Source: HRBIN29 sp034431815 (GTDB taxonomy: Bacteria; Chloroflexota; Dehalococcoidia; Tepidiformales; Tepidiformaceae). Taken from it: a DNA stretch of 6,042 nucleotides. The stretch is taken from contig DAOUCS010000161.1 of assembly GCA_034431815.1 (NCBI GenBank), positions 1-6,042 on the forward strand, read 5' to 3'. Positions within the stretch are counted from its first letter, which is position 1; each line of letters begins with the position of its first letter. The notes beneath the pieces are model-generated. The model worked only from the letters and a program-made list of their open reading frames with translations. It had not been told where the DNA came from and did not search any database. The position numbers and the translations under genes are program-made. Shown here in pieces: positions 1 through 5,856 of the stretch.

Positions 1-1
1 C

Positions 2-301
2 TTCGCCGTGCGCGTGCTGCCCGCCTTCACGTTCCGCCCGGAGCGCGCCGCTGACCTGCAGGCGGCCATGGTGGTCGAGATCTCCGATTGCGAGGGGTGC
101 AACACCTGGACGTTCGAGATCCGCGACGGCCACCTTCGGCCCAGCCGCTTCGCCAACGGCCAAGCCGACGTCCGTCTGAAGACGGATACCACGGGGTTCT
201 TCCGCTTCCTGCGCGGTGAAGCGCCCCCGGAGGATTGCGGAACGCTGGAAGGCGACCCCCAGCTCGCCGCCAAGATCCAGTCCTGTTTTCTCGCTCACTG
301 A
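2..301 (+). CDS. SCP2 sterol-binding domain protein, C-terminal part (5' end outside window)
   Basis: The frame is open from the window edge to a TGA at 299-301, so this is the last 99 residues of a longer protein; a GTG at position 8 is unlikely to be the true start because the frame continues upstream. The sequence fits the C-terminal half of the SCP2 (sterol carrier protein 2) fold: a beta-strand pair ending in a 'WTFEIRDGHL' stretch, an 'ADVRLKTDTTGFFRFLRGE' segment matching the family's acidic 'aDv.i..d...f..l..G' helix region, and the closing 'GTLEGDPQLAAKIQSCF' helix, equivalent to the 'G.l.i.Gd..la.kl...f' end of the family. SCP2 domains bind lipids or other hydrophobic ligands in a tunnel; bacterial ones occur alone or fused to enzymes, and the missing N-terminal part could be either. 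The CxxC-like 'CEGC' is unusual for the fold. A 150-bp gap separates it from the next gene. The ligand cannot be inferred. Confidence 0.6.
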   Translation, partial: FAVRVLPAFTFRPERAADLQAAMVVEISDCEGCNTWTFEIRDGHLRPSRFANGQADVRLKTDTTGFFRFLRGEAPPEDCGTLEGDPQLAAKIQSCFLAH

Positions 302-314
302 AGCCTTCTCCAGT

Positions 315-329
315 TCCGCGCGCTGCGGA
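315..329 (+). other. Short GC-rich hairpin after the SCP2 gene
   Basis: TCCGC (315-319) and GCGGA (325-329) form a perfect 5-bp stem around a 5-nt loop, extendable by one T-G pair, 13 nt after the stop codon at 301. The position suits a transcription end, but no run of T follows, so it is not a standard intrinsic terminator. It may be chance in GC-rich DNA. Confidence 0.2.
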
Positions 330-417
330 GGAAGTCTCTCGCCGGCGTCACGGCTCGTCATCGGGGCAATCCCTGCATCCCGCGGGCGCATGGCCCGAAT
401 CTTCGCCGCTTCTCCCG

Positions 418-423
418 TATACT
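418..423 (+). promoter_or_regulatory. Possible -10 box for the S9 peptidase-holA unit
   Basis: TATACT at 418-423 differs from the sigma70-type TATAAT at one position and stands out in a GC-rich gap. It lies 28 bp before the GTG start at 452, allowing a short leader. No good TTGACA-like box is visible 16-18 bp upstream, so the call rests on the -10 alone. A perfect 8-bp palindrome, GGCTAGCC (426-433), lies just downstream, near the expected transcription start. Confidence 0.3.
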
Positions 424-451
424 TCGGCTAGCCCCCAGCGCGGAGCCCGCC

Positions 452-2410
452 GTGGCACCCCTCACCCCTGAACGCCTCGTCTTTGAACTCCGCGCCGCCG
501 GCGACCCGGTGATCTCGCCCGACGGCCGTTGGACCGCCTTCGTCCTGGGCGAGGCTCGTCCCGGCCAGCGCCGTGGGACTACCAACATCTGGCTCGCCGA
601 CACGGCCTCCGGAGAACTCCGTCAGCTCACACGCGCCGCCGCTCGCGATTCCCTACCGCGCTTTTCGCCCGATGGGCGCACCCTCGCTTTCGTCTCCGAC
701 CGGAGCGGCGACCCGGCCGTCTACCTCCTCCCTCTCGACGGCGGCGAACCGCGTGAGCTTCTGCGGCGCAAGCGTCCCATCGTCGAGCTCGCGTGGTCGC
801 CCGATGGCCGGAAGCTCGCCCTCGTGAGCCCGTGGGCGCCGGACGACGACCCTTCGCGTCCCGCGGATGCTCCTCCTCCGGTTCGGGTCACCCGCCGCAT
901 CGATTACAAGCAGGACAACCGCGGCTATCTGGGCGACCTTCGGCACCACGTCTTCATTGCCGATGCGGAGTCCCGCGAAGAGCGGCGCCTCACGTCCCTC
1001 CTCCAAGATCACAACTTCCCGCGCTGGTCGCCGGACGGCCGTGCCGTCGCCGTCCAGCTCACGAATCGGAACGGGATGTGCTCGCAGCTCGCCGTCATCG
1101 ACGTGGCGACCGGGGAGTATACGCTCATCGGTCCCGAGCTCGGGAACGTCGGGACGTGGGCGTGGTCTCCCGACTGCGGCCGGATCGTCTACACGGGCGA
1201 TACCGAGCAAACCTGGCAGGCGGATGTGTGGGTGTGGGAGCGTGCGACCGGGCAGGTCCGGCGCATCACCGACGACCTGCCTGTTCTGCCCGACGCCGGT
1301 TTCCCGACGGTGCAGGCGCCATCGATGCCGGTGTGGCTAGATGACCGCCGCGTGCTCTTCCACGGCATCCGTGCGGGCACCAGCGGCCACTACATCATCG
1401 ACCTGGAAACCGGCGAGCTCGCCGCCGAGCGGACATTCCAGGGGCTCGCGGCGGGTTTCTCCGCCGATGCTTCAGCTCGGTGGATCGCGCAGAGCTTCAC
1501 GTCGTTCGACCGCACGGGCGATGTGCTCCTCTGCGACCGGCAGACCGGCGAACAGCGCTTCCTGACCGACCTCAACTCTGCCCTCCTGCGCGAGACGCCG
1601 CCCGCTCGCTGGGAGCGGTTCGTCGTGGAGCGGGCTGGCCTGCCCATCGAGGCTTGGCTGCTCTTCCCGCCCGATTTCGACCCCTCCCTGCGGTATCCGG
1701 TTGTGCTCGACGTCCACGGCGGGCCCAACGGCTACTACGGCTGGGCCTTCAACGCCTGGCAGCAGCTCCTGGCCACCAACGGCTTCCTCGTCGTCTTCGC
1801 GAACCCGCGCGGCTCGTCGACGTACGGCCGCGAGTTCACCCTGCGGGTGCTTCGCGATTGGGGCGGCGAAGATTACCTCGACCTCATGGCCGTGCTGGAT
1901 CATGTGTTGCAGCGGCCGTACGCCGACCCTGCTCGTACCGGCATCTGGGGCTACAGCTACGGCGGGTACATGACTGCCTGGGCCATCAGCCAGAGCGACC
2001 GCTTCGCCGCAGCCGTCTGTGGCGCCCCGTGTTTCGACCTTGAGTCGATGTACGGCACGAGCGACATCGGCCACCATTTCGGCGAGATCCAGTGGGGCGG
2101 GCCGCCGTGGGCGGCGCGCGAATGGTACGAGGCCCGTTCGCCGTCGACGTTCGCCCACCGCACGAAGACGCCTACGCTCATCATCCACGGCGAGGCCGAC
2201 GAGCGGTGCCCCATCGGCCAAGGAGAGCAGATGTACGTCACGCTGCTCAAGGCCGGCTGCGAGGTTGAGTTCGCCCGGTACCCCGACGGGTCCCACCTCT
2301 TCCTCCGCGTGGGCTACCCCGATCACCGGTGCGACGCCTACCGCCGACTGCTGAAGTGGTTCCGGCGCCACCTCGGCGGGCCCGAACCCGGCGGGGCGGG
2401 ACCGAAATGA
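452..2410 (+). CDS. S9 family serine peptidase (acylaminoacyl-peptidase / prolyl oligopeptidase-like)
   Basis: This is a complete 652-residue protein, the usual size for S9C peptidases. The N-terminal two thirds (about 10-380) is a beta-propeller with recurring PD40 motifs: ISPDGRW (21), FSPDGRT (71), WSPDGRK (115), WSPDGRA (192) and WSPDCGR (238). The C-terminal part (about 395-645) is an alpha/beta-hydrolase domain with HGGP at 422-425, NPRGS at 451-455, nucleophile Ser502 in GYSYGGYMT, Asp583 in HGEADERCP and His615 in DGSHLF. The order and spacing of the Ser-Asp-His triad match the family. Members cleave short peptides or remove blocked N-terminal residues, and the propeller restricts access to small substrates. 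No signal peptide is seen, so it is probably cytoplasmic. The GTG start at 452 is preceded by GGAG (442-445) at 6-nt spacing. The stop codon overlaps the holA start (ATGA). The exact specificity (acylaminoacyl, dipeptidyl or oligopeptidase) cannot be told from sequence. Confidence 0.93.
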   Translation: MAPLTPERLVFELRAAGDPVISPDGRWTAFVLGEARPGQRRGTTNIWLADTASGELRQLTRAAARDSLPRFSPDGRTLAFVSDRSGDPAVYLLPLDGGEPRELLRRKRPIVELAWSPDGRKLALVSPWAPDDDPSRPADAPPPVRVTRRIDYKQDNRGYLGDLRHHVFIADAESREERRLTSLLQDHNFPRWSPDGRAVAVQLTNRNGMCSQLAVIDVATGEYTLIGPELGNVGTWAWSPDCGRIVYTGDTEQTWQADVWVWERATGQVRRITDDLPVLPDAGFPTVQAPSMPVWLDDRRVLFHGIRAGTSGHYIIDLETGELAAERTFQGLAAGFSADASARWIAQSFTSFDRTGDVLLCDRQTGEQRFLTDLNSALLRETPPARWERFVVERAGLPIEAWLLFPPDFDPSLRYPVVLDVHGGPNGYYGWAFNAWQQLLATNGFLVVFANPRGSSTYGREFTLRVLRDWGGEDYLDLMAVLDHVLQRPYADPARTGIWGYSYGGYMTAWAISQSDRFAAAVCGAPCFDLESMYGTSDIGHHFGEIQWGGPPWAAREWYEARSPSTFAHRTKTPTLIIHGEADERCPIGQGEQMYVTLLKAGCEVEFARYPDGSHLFLRVGYPDHRCDAYRRLLKWFRRHLGGPEPGGAGPK

Positions 2411-3489
2411 TCGTCGTGCTGCTCGGCGCCAACGAGGCTGCCATCCGCCGGCGGCTGTCGGAGCTTCGCTCGATGGCCGACGGGGGGACGGGCATGCTCG
2501 ACTCAAACCTGGCGCGCTTCGACGCTTCGGCGTCGCCGGCCGAGATCATCGCGGCCGCGGCCACGGTGCCGTTCCTCGCCCCCTACCGGCTGGTCGTCGT
2601 CGAAGGCATTCTCGACCGGTTCGAACCCGGCCGCGGAGAGGGCCGCGGCGCCAGGGCGCTCGAGCCGTGGGAGGGGTTCTTCCGCTGGCTCCAGGACGAG
2701 TGTCCTCCGACGAGCATCGTCGTGTTCACCGGTCAGGGTGAAGGCCGCCGCAACCCCTTCCTCGAGCGGCTTCGCTCGTTGCCGGGAGCCTCCGTCGAAG
2801 AGTATCCGGCGCTCAAGGGTGAGCGGCTGCTGCGCTTCATCCGCGAAGAGGCGGCGGCACGCGGCGTCCGCTTCGCCTTCGGTCCCTCCCGCCGGCCGCT
2901 GCCGCCCGACGAGGAGTGGCGGCGTCCGAAGGAAACCGACCCTGCCCTTCTCCTGGCGGCGGTCACCCAGGGGGACTCCCTGGCGATCGTCGCGGAGCTC
3001 GAGAAGCTGGCGCTCTACACCATGGGCCGCGAGGCGACGGTCGATGACGTCGACCTCCTTTGCGGGAGCGGGCGCTCGGTCACGGTCTGGGAGTTCATCG
3101 ATGCCGTGATGGACGGGGACCTCGCGGCCGCGGGACGGACGCTCCGCGCGCTGCTGCGCAGCGGCGAAAGCGAGCAGGGGATCTTCGCCCTCCTCGCCTC
3201 GGGGTACCGGACTCTGGTGTCCGTTCTCGACCTCCTGGAAGAAGGCGCTGACGAAGAGGCCATCGGGAAGGCCGTTAACCGTCCCTATCCCCGGCTTCGC
3301 CAGGCGGTGATCCGTCGGGCGAGGGAGCTCGGCCGGGAAGGAGTTGTGGCTGCCTACGAAGCCATCGTGGAAGCGGACCGGTCGCTGAAGCTCGGCGAGG
3401 CGGACCCGGACCTCGCGATCGAGCTGCTCGTCATCCGGCTGTGTTCACTGCGCCGGCAGCGGGCGGGAGCAGCGGCTCTTCGAGCTTGA
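2407..3489 (+). CDS. holA: DNA polymerase III subunit delta (clamp loader)
   Basis: This 360-residue protein is close to the 320-350 typical of HolA. The delta subunit is the 'wrench' of the clamp loader: it opens the DnaN sliding-clamp ring so that it can be placed on primed DNA. It has the AAA+ fold without ATP-binding motifs, and no Walker A is visible here. Family traits seen are the N-terminal 'IVVLLGANE' strand, 'VPFLAPYRLVVVEG' (the region that contacts the clamp), 'TSIVVFTG', 'PALKGERLLRFIREEA', the 'AELEKLALYT' helix (E199-K200-L201) and the 'SVTVWEFIDAVMDGD' start of the C-terminal collar domain. About 20 extra Pro/Arg/Glu-rich residues ('RRPLPPDEEWRRP') precede the ELEKL helix. ATG at 2407 is chosen over an in-frame start at 2329 because the latter would encode a basic, non-conserved leader inside the peptidase gene and because ATGA overlaps are typical of coupled translation. 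The 3' end overlaps folK by 59 bp in the opposite direction. Confidence 0.88.
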   Translation: MIVVLLGANEAAIRRRLSELRSMADGGTGMLDSNLARFDASASPAEIIAAAATVPFLAPYRLVVVEGILDRFEPGRGEGRGARALEPWEGFFRWLQDECPPTSIVVFTGQGEGRRNPFLERLRSLPGASVEEYPALKGERLLRFIREEAAARGVRFAFGPSRRPLPPDEEWRRPKETDPALLLAAVTQGDSLAIVAELEKLALYTMGREATVDDVDLLCGSGRSVTVWEFIDAVMDGDLAAAGRTLRALLRSGESEQGIFALLASGYRTLVSVLDLLEEGADEEAIGKAVNRPYPRLRQAVIRRARELGREGVVAAYEAIVEADRSLKLGEADPDLAIELLVIRLCSLRRQRAGAAALRA

Positions 3490-3949
3490 CCGCGCCCGAG
3501 GGGTCCAGGTTCGCCAGGAACTCGTGCGGGGATGCTCCGAGGACCGGCAGCGGTCCGGGCCACACCTCGGCGAGCGGAAGCAGCACGAACGGCCGCTCGG
3601 CAATCCGCGGATGGGGTATCTCCAGGTCGGGCTCCGAGACCCGCTCGCTCCCGTACAGGAGGATGTCGATGTCGATGACTCTCGGTCCCCACCGCGGCCC
3701 GGGCTCGCGTCCCAGTTCCCGCTCGATCCCCTTCGCCAGGGCGAGCAGCCGGCGGGGGTCGAGCGTGCACCGCCCGCGCACCACGGCGTTAAAGAAGGTC
3801 GGCTGCCCCGGGGGGACGGGCTCGGTCTCCCACACCGACGAAACGGCGGCGATCTCGAAACCGCTGCGCTTCAGCGCCTCCACGGCCGCGCGCAGGTTCG
3901 CGAGCCGGTCGCCAACGTTGCTCCCAAGCGCAAGCACCACCTCGGCCAT
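3431..3949 (-). CDS. folK: 2-amino-4-hydroxy-6-hydroxymethyldihydropteridine pyrophosphokinase (HPPK)
   Basis: FolK transfers pyrophosphate from ATP to 6-hydroxymethyl-7,8-dihydropterin, making the substrate of FolP in folate synthesis; it is cytosolic. The protein has 172 residues, close to the family's roughly 160-170. Motifs in order are LGSNVGDR (8-15), the 'SVWETEPVPPGQPTFFNAVV' pterin-binding region (38-57), and RWGPRVIDIDILLYG (86-100), in which Asp93 and Asp95 correspond to the two Mg2+-binding aspartates, followed by IPHPRIAERPFVLLPLAE (111-128). The ATG at 3949 immediately starts the 'MAEVVLALGSN' strand and shares one base with the folP stop (TGATG), pointing to translational coupling; a longer open frame reaching 4171 is only Arg/Gly-rich read-through of folP. 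The last 20 or so residues, Pro/Ala-rich, are not conserved in the family, and their codons lie opposite the 3' end of holA. Confidence 0.95.
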   Translation of the reverse strand: MAEVVLALGSNVGDRLANLRAAVEALKRSGFEIAAVSSVWETEPVPPGQPTFFNAVVRGRCTLDPRRLLALAKGIERELGREPGPRWGPRVIDIDILLYGSERVSEPDLEIPHPRIAERPFVLLPLAEVWPGPLPVLGASPHEFLANLDPSGAVKLEEPLLPPAAGAVNTAG

Positions 3950-4857
3950 CACCGTGCCCGCCACCGGCCGCGGACCACGGCGTCGGCCATCCGCGCCACC
4001 TTCACCACCTGCTCGACGTCGTGGACGCGCAGGATGTCGACCCCCCCGGCGATGGCGAGGGCGCCGACGGCGGCCGTGCCCTCGAGGCGCTGGTCTACCG
4101 GTGCATCGAGCACGAACCCGATGGTCGATTTGCGCGATGGCCCCAGCAAGAGCGGGAGCTCGAACCGCCACAGTTCCCGCAAGCGCCGGATCATCTCGAG
4201 GTTCTGCTCCGGTGTCCAGCCGAAGCCGAAACCGGGGTCGAGGATGATCCGCGACGGGGGGATGCCGGCGTCGGCCGCGATAGCGAGGCTGGCTTCGAAG
4301 CCGCGGGCGATGTCGCTGACGACCTCGCGGAACGGGCGTCCCCGCTGGTTGTGCATCGTGACGACGGGCGCGCCTGCCTCGGCCGCGACGCGGGCCATCT
4401 CCGGATCGCAGCGCAGCCCCCAGATGTCATTGACGATGTCGGCGCCGGCTTCCAGCGCGCGGCGAGCGGTGGCGGCGTGGTACGTGTCGACCGAGATGGG
4501 GAGCGACGTCGCCGCCCGAACTGCTTCGAGGGAGGGCATCAGCCGCTCCAGTTCGGTCGTCGCGTCGAGCGGCTCGGCTCCCGGCCGGGAGGATTCGGCG
4601 CCGATGTCGATGATATCGGCTCCTGCCGCTTCGAAGCGCCGGGCGAGCTCCGCAGCTTTGGCCGGGTCGCCGCCGGTACCGTCCCCGCTGAACGAATCCG
4701 GGGTGACGTTGATGATGGCCATGATGTACGTGCGCTCCCCCCAGGCGAAGCGGCGCCCTCGGATCGTCAGCTCCGGCGATCGGTACCGGCGCCGAACGAT
4801 GAGGTCCGCTGCGCGGGAGCAATCTCCTGGCCCGCCGGGGTCAGTCGAGCAGCTCAT
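3949..4857 (-). CDS. folP: Dihydropteroate synthase
   Basis: FolP condenses the pterin pyrophosphate made by FolK with p-aminobenzoate to give 7,8-dihydropteroate, and is the sulfonamide target. The protein is 302 residues from the ATG at 4857. The (beta/alpha)8 barrel motifs are all present: NVTPDSFSGDG (50-60), GAESSRPGA (86-94), SVDT (122-125), VNDIWG (142-147), MHNQ (168-171), DPGFGFG (207-213), SRKS (241-244) and RVHDV (277-281). Counterparts of the E. coli residues Asn22, Asp96, Asn115, Asp185, Lys221, Arg255 and His257 are Asn50, Asp124, Asn143, Asp207, Lys243, Arg277 and His279, so it should be active. Loop 2 reads A87 and S90 where E. coli has Gly59 and Thr62, and Trp214 replaces a common Lys. 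ATG 4857 lies inside the end of the upstream JAMM gene (17-nt overlap) and has no clear Shine-Dalgarno sequence, so coupled translation is likely. The first 28 or so residues look non-conserved, and a shorter start cannot be excluded. It ends in a TGATG junction with folK. Confidence 0.95.
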   Translation of the reverse strand: MSCSTDPGGPGDCSRAADLIVRRRYRSPELTIRGRRFAWGERTYIMAIINVTPDSFSGDGTGGDPAKAAELARRFEAAGADIIDIGAESSRPGAEPLDATTELERLMPSLEAVRAATSLPISVDTYHAATARRALEAGADIVNDIWGLRCDPEMARVAAEAGAPVVTMHNQRGRPFREVVSDIARGFEASLAIAADAGIPPSRIILDPGFGFGWTPEQNLEMIRRLRELWRFELPLLLGPSRKSTIGFVLDAPVDQRLEGTAAVGALAIAGGVDILRVHDVEQVVKVARMADAVVRGRWRAR

Positions 4858-5260
4858 ATTCGTGCTCGAAGGCCTGATCGCCCTCGATGGTGAACACCCG
4901 TACCACGGGGTGCTCGCGGTCGGCCACGCCCACGACAAAGTGGACGTACGGCGGGCCGAAGAGGGGGGCCATCATGCGGATGTCGGTGGGGCTGGGACGG
5001 GCTTCGCTGCCCGTGTGGGAGTGGTAGAAGCCTGCCAGCTCGTGTCCCGCCGCCTCCATCTCCGCCTCGATGCGCCGCTGCTCGCGGGCGTCGATGCTGA
5101 AGCGGAACGGGCTTGCCTCGGCGTTCCGGGCCGGGTAGACCGCCTCGATGACCCCGTCCCGCTTGCCGAGCATGCCGCAGCACTCGATCGGCGCCTCGCG
5201 GAGCGCGTGCTCCACCATCGCCTGGAGATGAGCCCGCCGGAGTCGGGCGACCACAGCCAT
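4841..5260 (-). CDS. JAMM/MPN+ zinc metallopeptidase (M67 family, Mec/RadC-like JAB domain)
   Basis: This 139-residue single-domain protein carries the full JAMM zinc signature: Glu26 in 'APIECCGMLG', then His80-Ser81-His82 in 'GFYHSHTG', with Ser90 and Asp93 in 'SPTDIRM' (H-x-H-x7-S-x2-D). Members hydrolyse isopeptide or peptide bonds after the C-terminal Gly of ubiquitin-like proteins. Known bacterial relatives such as mycobacterial Mec release cysteine from a ThiS/MoaD-like sulfur carrier (CysO). No such carrier gene is in the window, so the substrate is unknown. The start is ATG 5260, preceded by AAGGAG (5266-5271) at 5-nt spacing, rather than an in-frame ATG at 5293 that lacks one and would add 11 non-conserved residues. 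The 3' end overlaps folP by 17 nt, so it heads the JAMM-folP-folK unit. No signal peptide is present, so it is cytoplasmic. Confidence 0.9.
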   Translation of the reverse strand: MAVVARLRRAHLQAMVEHALREAPIECCGMLGKRDGVIEAVYPARNAEASPFRFSIDAREQRRIEAEMEAAGHELAGFYHSHTGSEARPSPTDIRMMAPLFGPPYVHFVVGVADREHPVVRVFTIEGDQAFEHEYELLD

Positions 5261-5265
5261 CGCTG

Positions 5266-5271
5266 CTCCTT
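5266..5271 (-). promoter_or_regulatory. Shine-Dalgarno site fixing the JAMM gene start
   Basis: AAGGAG on the minus strand ends 5 nt before the ATG at 5260. It is one of the strongest ribosome binding sites in the window and decides this start over the ATG at 5293. Confidence 0.75.
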
Positions 5272-5291
5272 CGCATTGGGATCCGAAGGCC

Positions 5292-5297
5292 ATTCTA
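5292..5297 (-). promoter_or_regulatory. Possible -10 box for the JAMM-folP-folK unit
   Basis: TAGAAT on the minus strand (5297 to 5292) differs by one base from TATAAT and lies 31 bp before the ATG at 5260, within the 66-bp gap after the small secreted protein gene. No convincing -35 box is seen, so the unit could also be read through from upstream. Confidence 0.25.
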
Positions 5298-5326
5298 CCG
5301 AGCGGACCGCGAGCAGCGAGGGACCA

Positions 5327-5725
5327 CTACGAGCAGGTCTCCGAAGCCCGGTCCTTCACCCGCGGGCTATCCACCTGCTGGACCATGAGAATCCAGAGCC
5401 CAGCCGCCTGCGGAATGAGTTGGATTCCGCCCAGGTCGTTGCGGTTGACGTACGCCGGAATGCCGAGGTTGGTGTTGAAGTAGTGCTGCCAGCTCTGCGT
5501 TGCCGCGTCCCAAAGGTAGATCGCGCGCCACGAGTTGGCGGGCAGGCAGGCAAGGTACTCCTGGGGCGGGACGTTGTCGAACAGCGGCCCGCCCACGAGG
5601 TTGAGCCCGGGGTACAGCGTAGACCTGCTCCCGGCGGCGGCGATGCCGGCGGTCGCGCCGAGCACGGCGGCTAGCAGGAGGCTCGAGACGACGATCGCGG
5701 CAAGCTTCAGGCGGAGCTTGGGCAT
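5327..5725 (-). CDS. Small secreted protein of unknown function, Trp-rich domain
   Basis: This 132-residue protein starts with a clear Sec-type signal peptide: basic residues Lys3, Arg5 and Lys7, a hydrophobic stretch at about 8-24, and a likely cut after the Ala-rich 'GIAAA' (29-31). The mature part, about 100 residues, opens with 'YPGLNLVGGPL' (38-48) and has Trp66, Trp72, Trp79 and Trp111 in a pattern like 'W.aIYLWDaatqsW.hYFN', then 'IPAYVN' and 'IPQAAGLWILM'. Cys60 and Cys131 could form a disulfide. There is no lipobox and no further membrane segment, so export is expected. I recall similar 'gWNLVGGP...W.a.Y.WD...W..y' segments as domains in extracellular Chloroflexota proteins, but I know of no assigned function. 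The ATG at 5725 is preceded by GGGAGGAA at good spacing. The stop lies 66 bp before the JAMM gene on the same strand. The role is unknown; carbohydrate or surface binding would be only a guess. Confidence 0.82.
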   Translation of the reverse strand: MPKLRLKLAAIVVSSLLLAAVLGATAGIAAAGSRSTLYPGLNLVGGPLFDNVPPQEYLACLPANSWRAIYLWDAATQSWQHYFNTNLGIPAYVNRNDLGGIQLIPQAAGLWILMVQQVDSPRVKDRASETCS

Positions 5726-5856
5726 CGGGGTTCCTCCCTACGTTCGCGCACGAGCGTACCAGCCGCGTCCCGTACGCGCATGAAGGGAAACGCGCCTGGG
5801 GTTCCCCTCGCCAATGACGGGCAGTAAAACGTCCGTAAAACCTTCGCCGGCCGGCA
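5726..5856 (-). promoter_or_regulatory. Probable promoter/leader region of the secreted-protein gene, with short repeats
   Basis: This 131-bp gap between the LarA-like stop and the secreted-protein start holds a ribosome binding site (GGGAGG, within 5731-5739) and two sets of repeats. One is a tandem GTTTTAC pair (5824-5841). The other is a near-identical 10-mer pair, CGTTCGCGCA (5741-5750) and CGTACGCGCA (5771-5780), exactly 30 bp apart. A GGGGTTCCCC inverted repeat sits at 5798-5807. No textbook -35/-10 pair is visible; TGGTACGCT near 5752-5760 (minus strand) is a weak extended -10 candidate. I see no intrinsic terminator for the LarA-like gene. Confidence 0.35.
5824..5841 (-). repeat. Two 7-bp direct repeats with 4-bp spacer, candidate regulator site
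   Basis: On the minus strand GTTTTAC-GGAC-GTTTTAC: two identical 7-mers with an 11-bp period, so both lie on the same DNA face. The AT-rich repeats contrast with the GC-rich surroundings. Direct repeats of 6-7 bp at an 11-bp period are the usual format for OmpR/PhoB-type response regulators, but this exact sequence is not one I recognise. The site lies about 100 bp upstream of the secreted-protein start. Confidence 0.35.

Noticed and set aside
311..345. Intrinsic terminator after the SCP2 gene
   Set aside because: There is a 5-bp GC hairpin but no T run follows, so I list it only as a weak hairpin.
2329..2406. An upstream in-frame start that would extend HolA by 26 residues
   Set aside because: The extension is Arg/Pro-rich, lies wholly within the peptidase gene, and precedes the conserved first strand of HolA. 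The ATG at 2407 fits better.
1472..2506. A 344-codon open frame on the - strand inside the S9 peptidase gene
   Set aside because: It lies opposite the catalytic domain, whose Ser-Asp-His triad is intact on the + strand. The antisense product has no recognisable motif and is a compositional by-product.
3950..4171. An in-frame extension of FolK to an ATG at 4171
   Set aside because: It is Arg/Gly-rich out-of-frame reading of folP, and the conserved HPPK sequence begins exactly at the ATG at 3949.
4858..4938. An in-frame start at 4938 extending FolP by 27 residues
   Set aside because: The extension would be encoded entirely inside the JAMM gene in another frame and has no resemblance to dihydropteroate synthases.
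3524..5674. A 716-codon open frame on the + strand running antisense through folK, folP, the JAMM gene and the secreted-protein gene
   Set aside because: The opposite strand encodes four proteins with full family motifs or a signal peptide. The + frame gives a low-complexity Arg/Ser/Ala/Pro product with no recognisable motif, as expected from strong third-position G/C bias.
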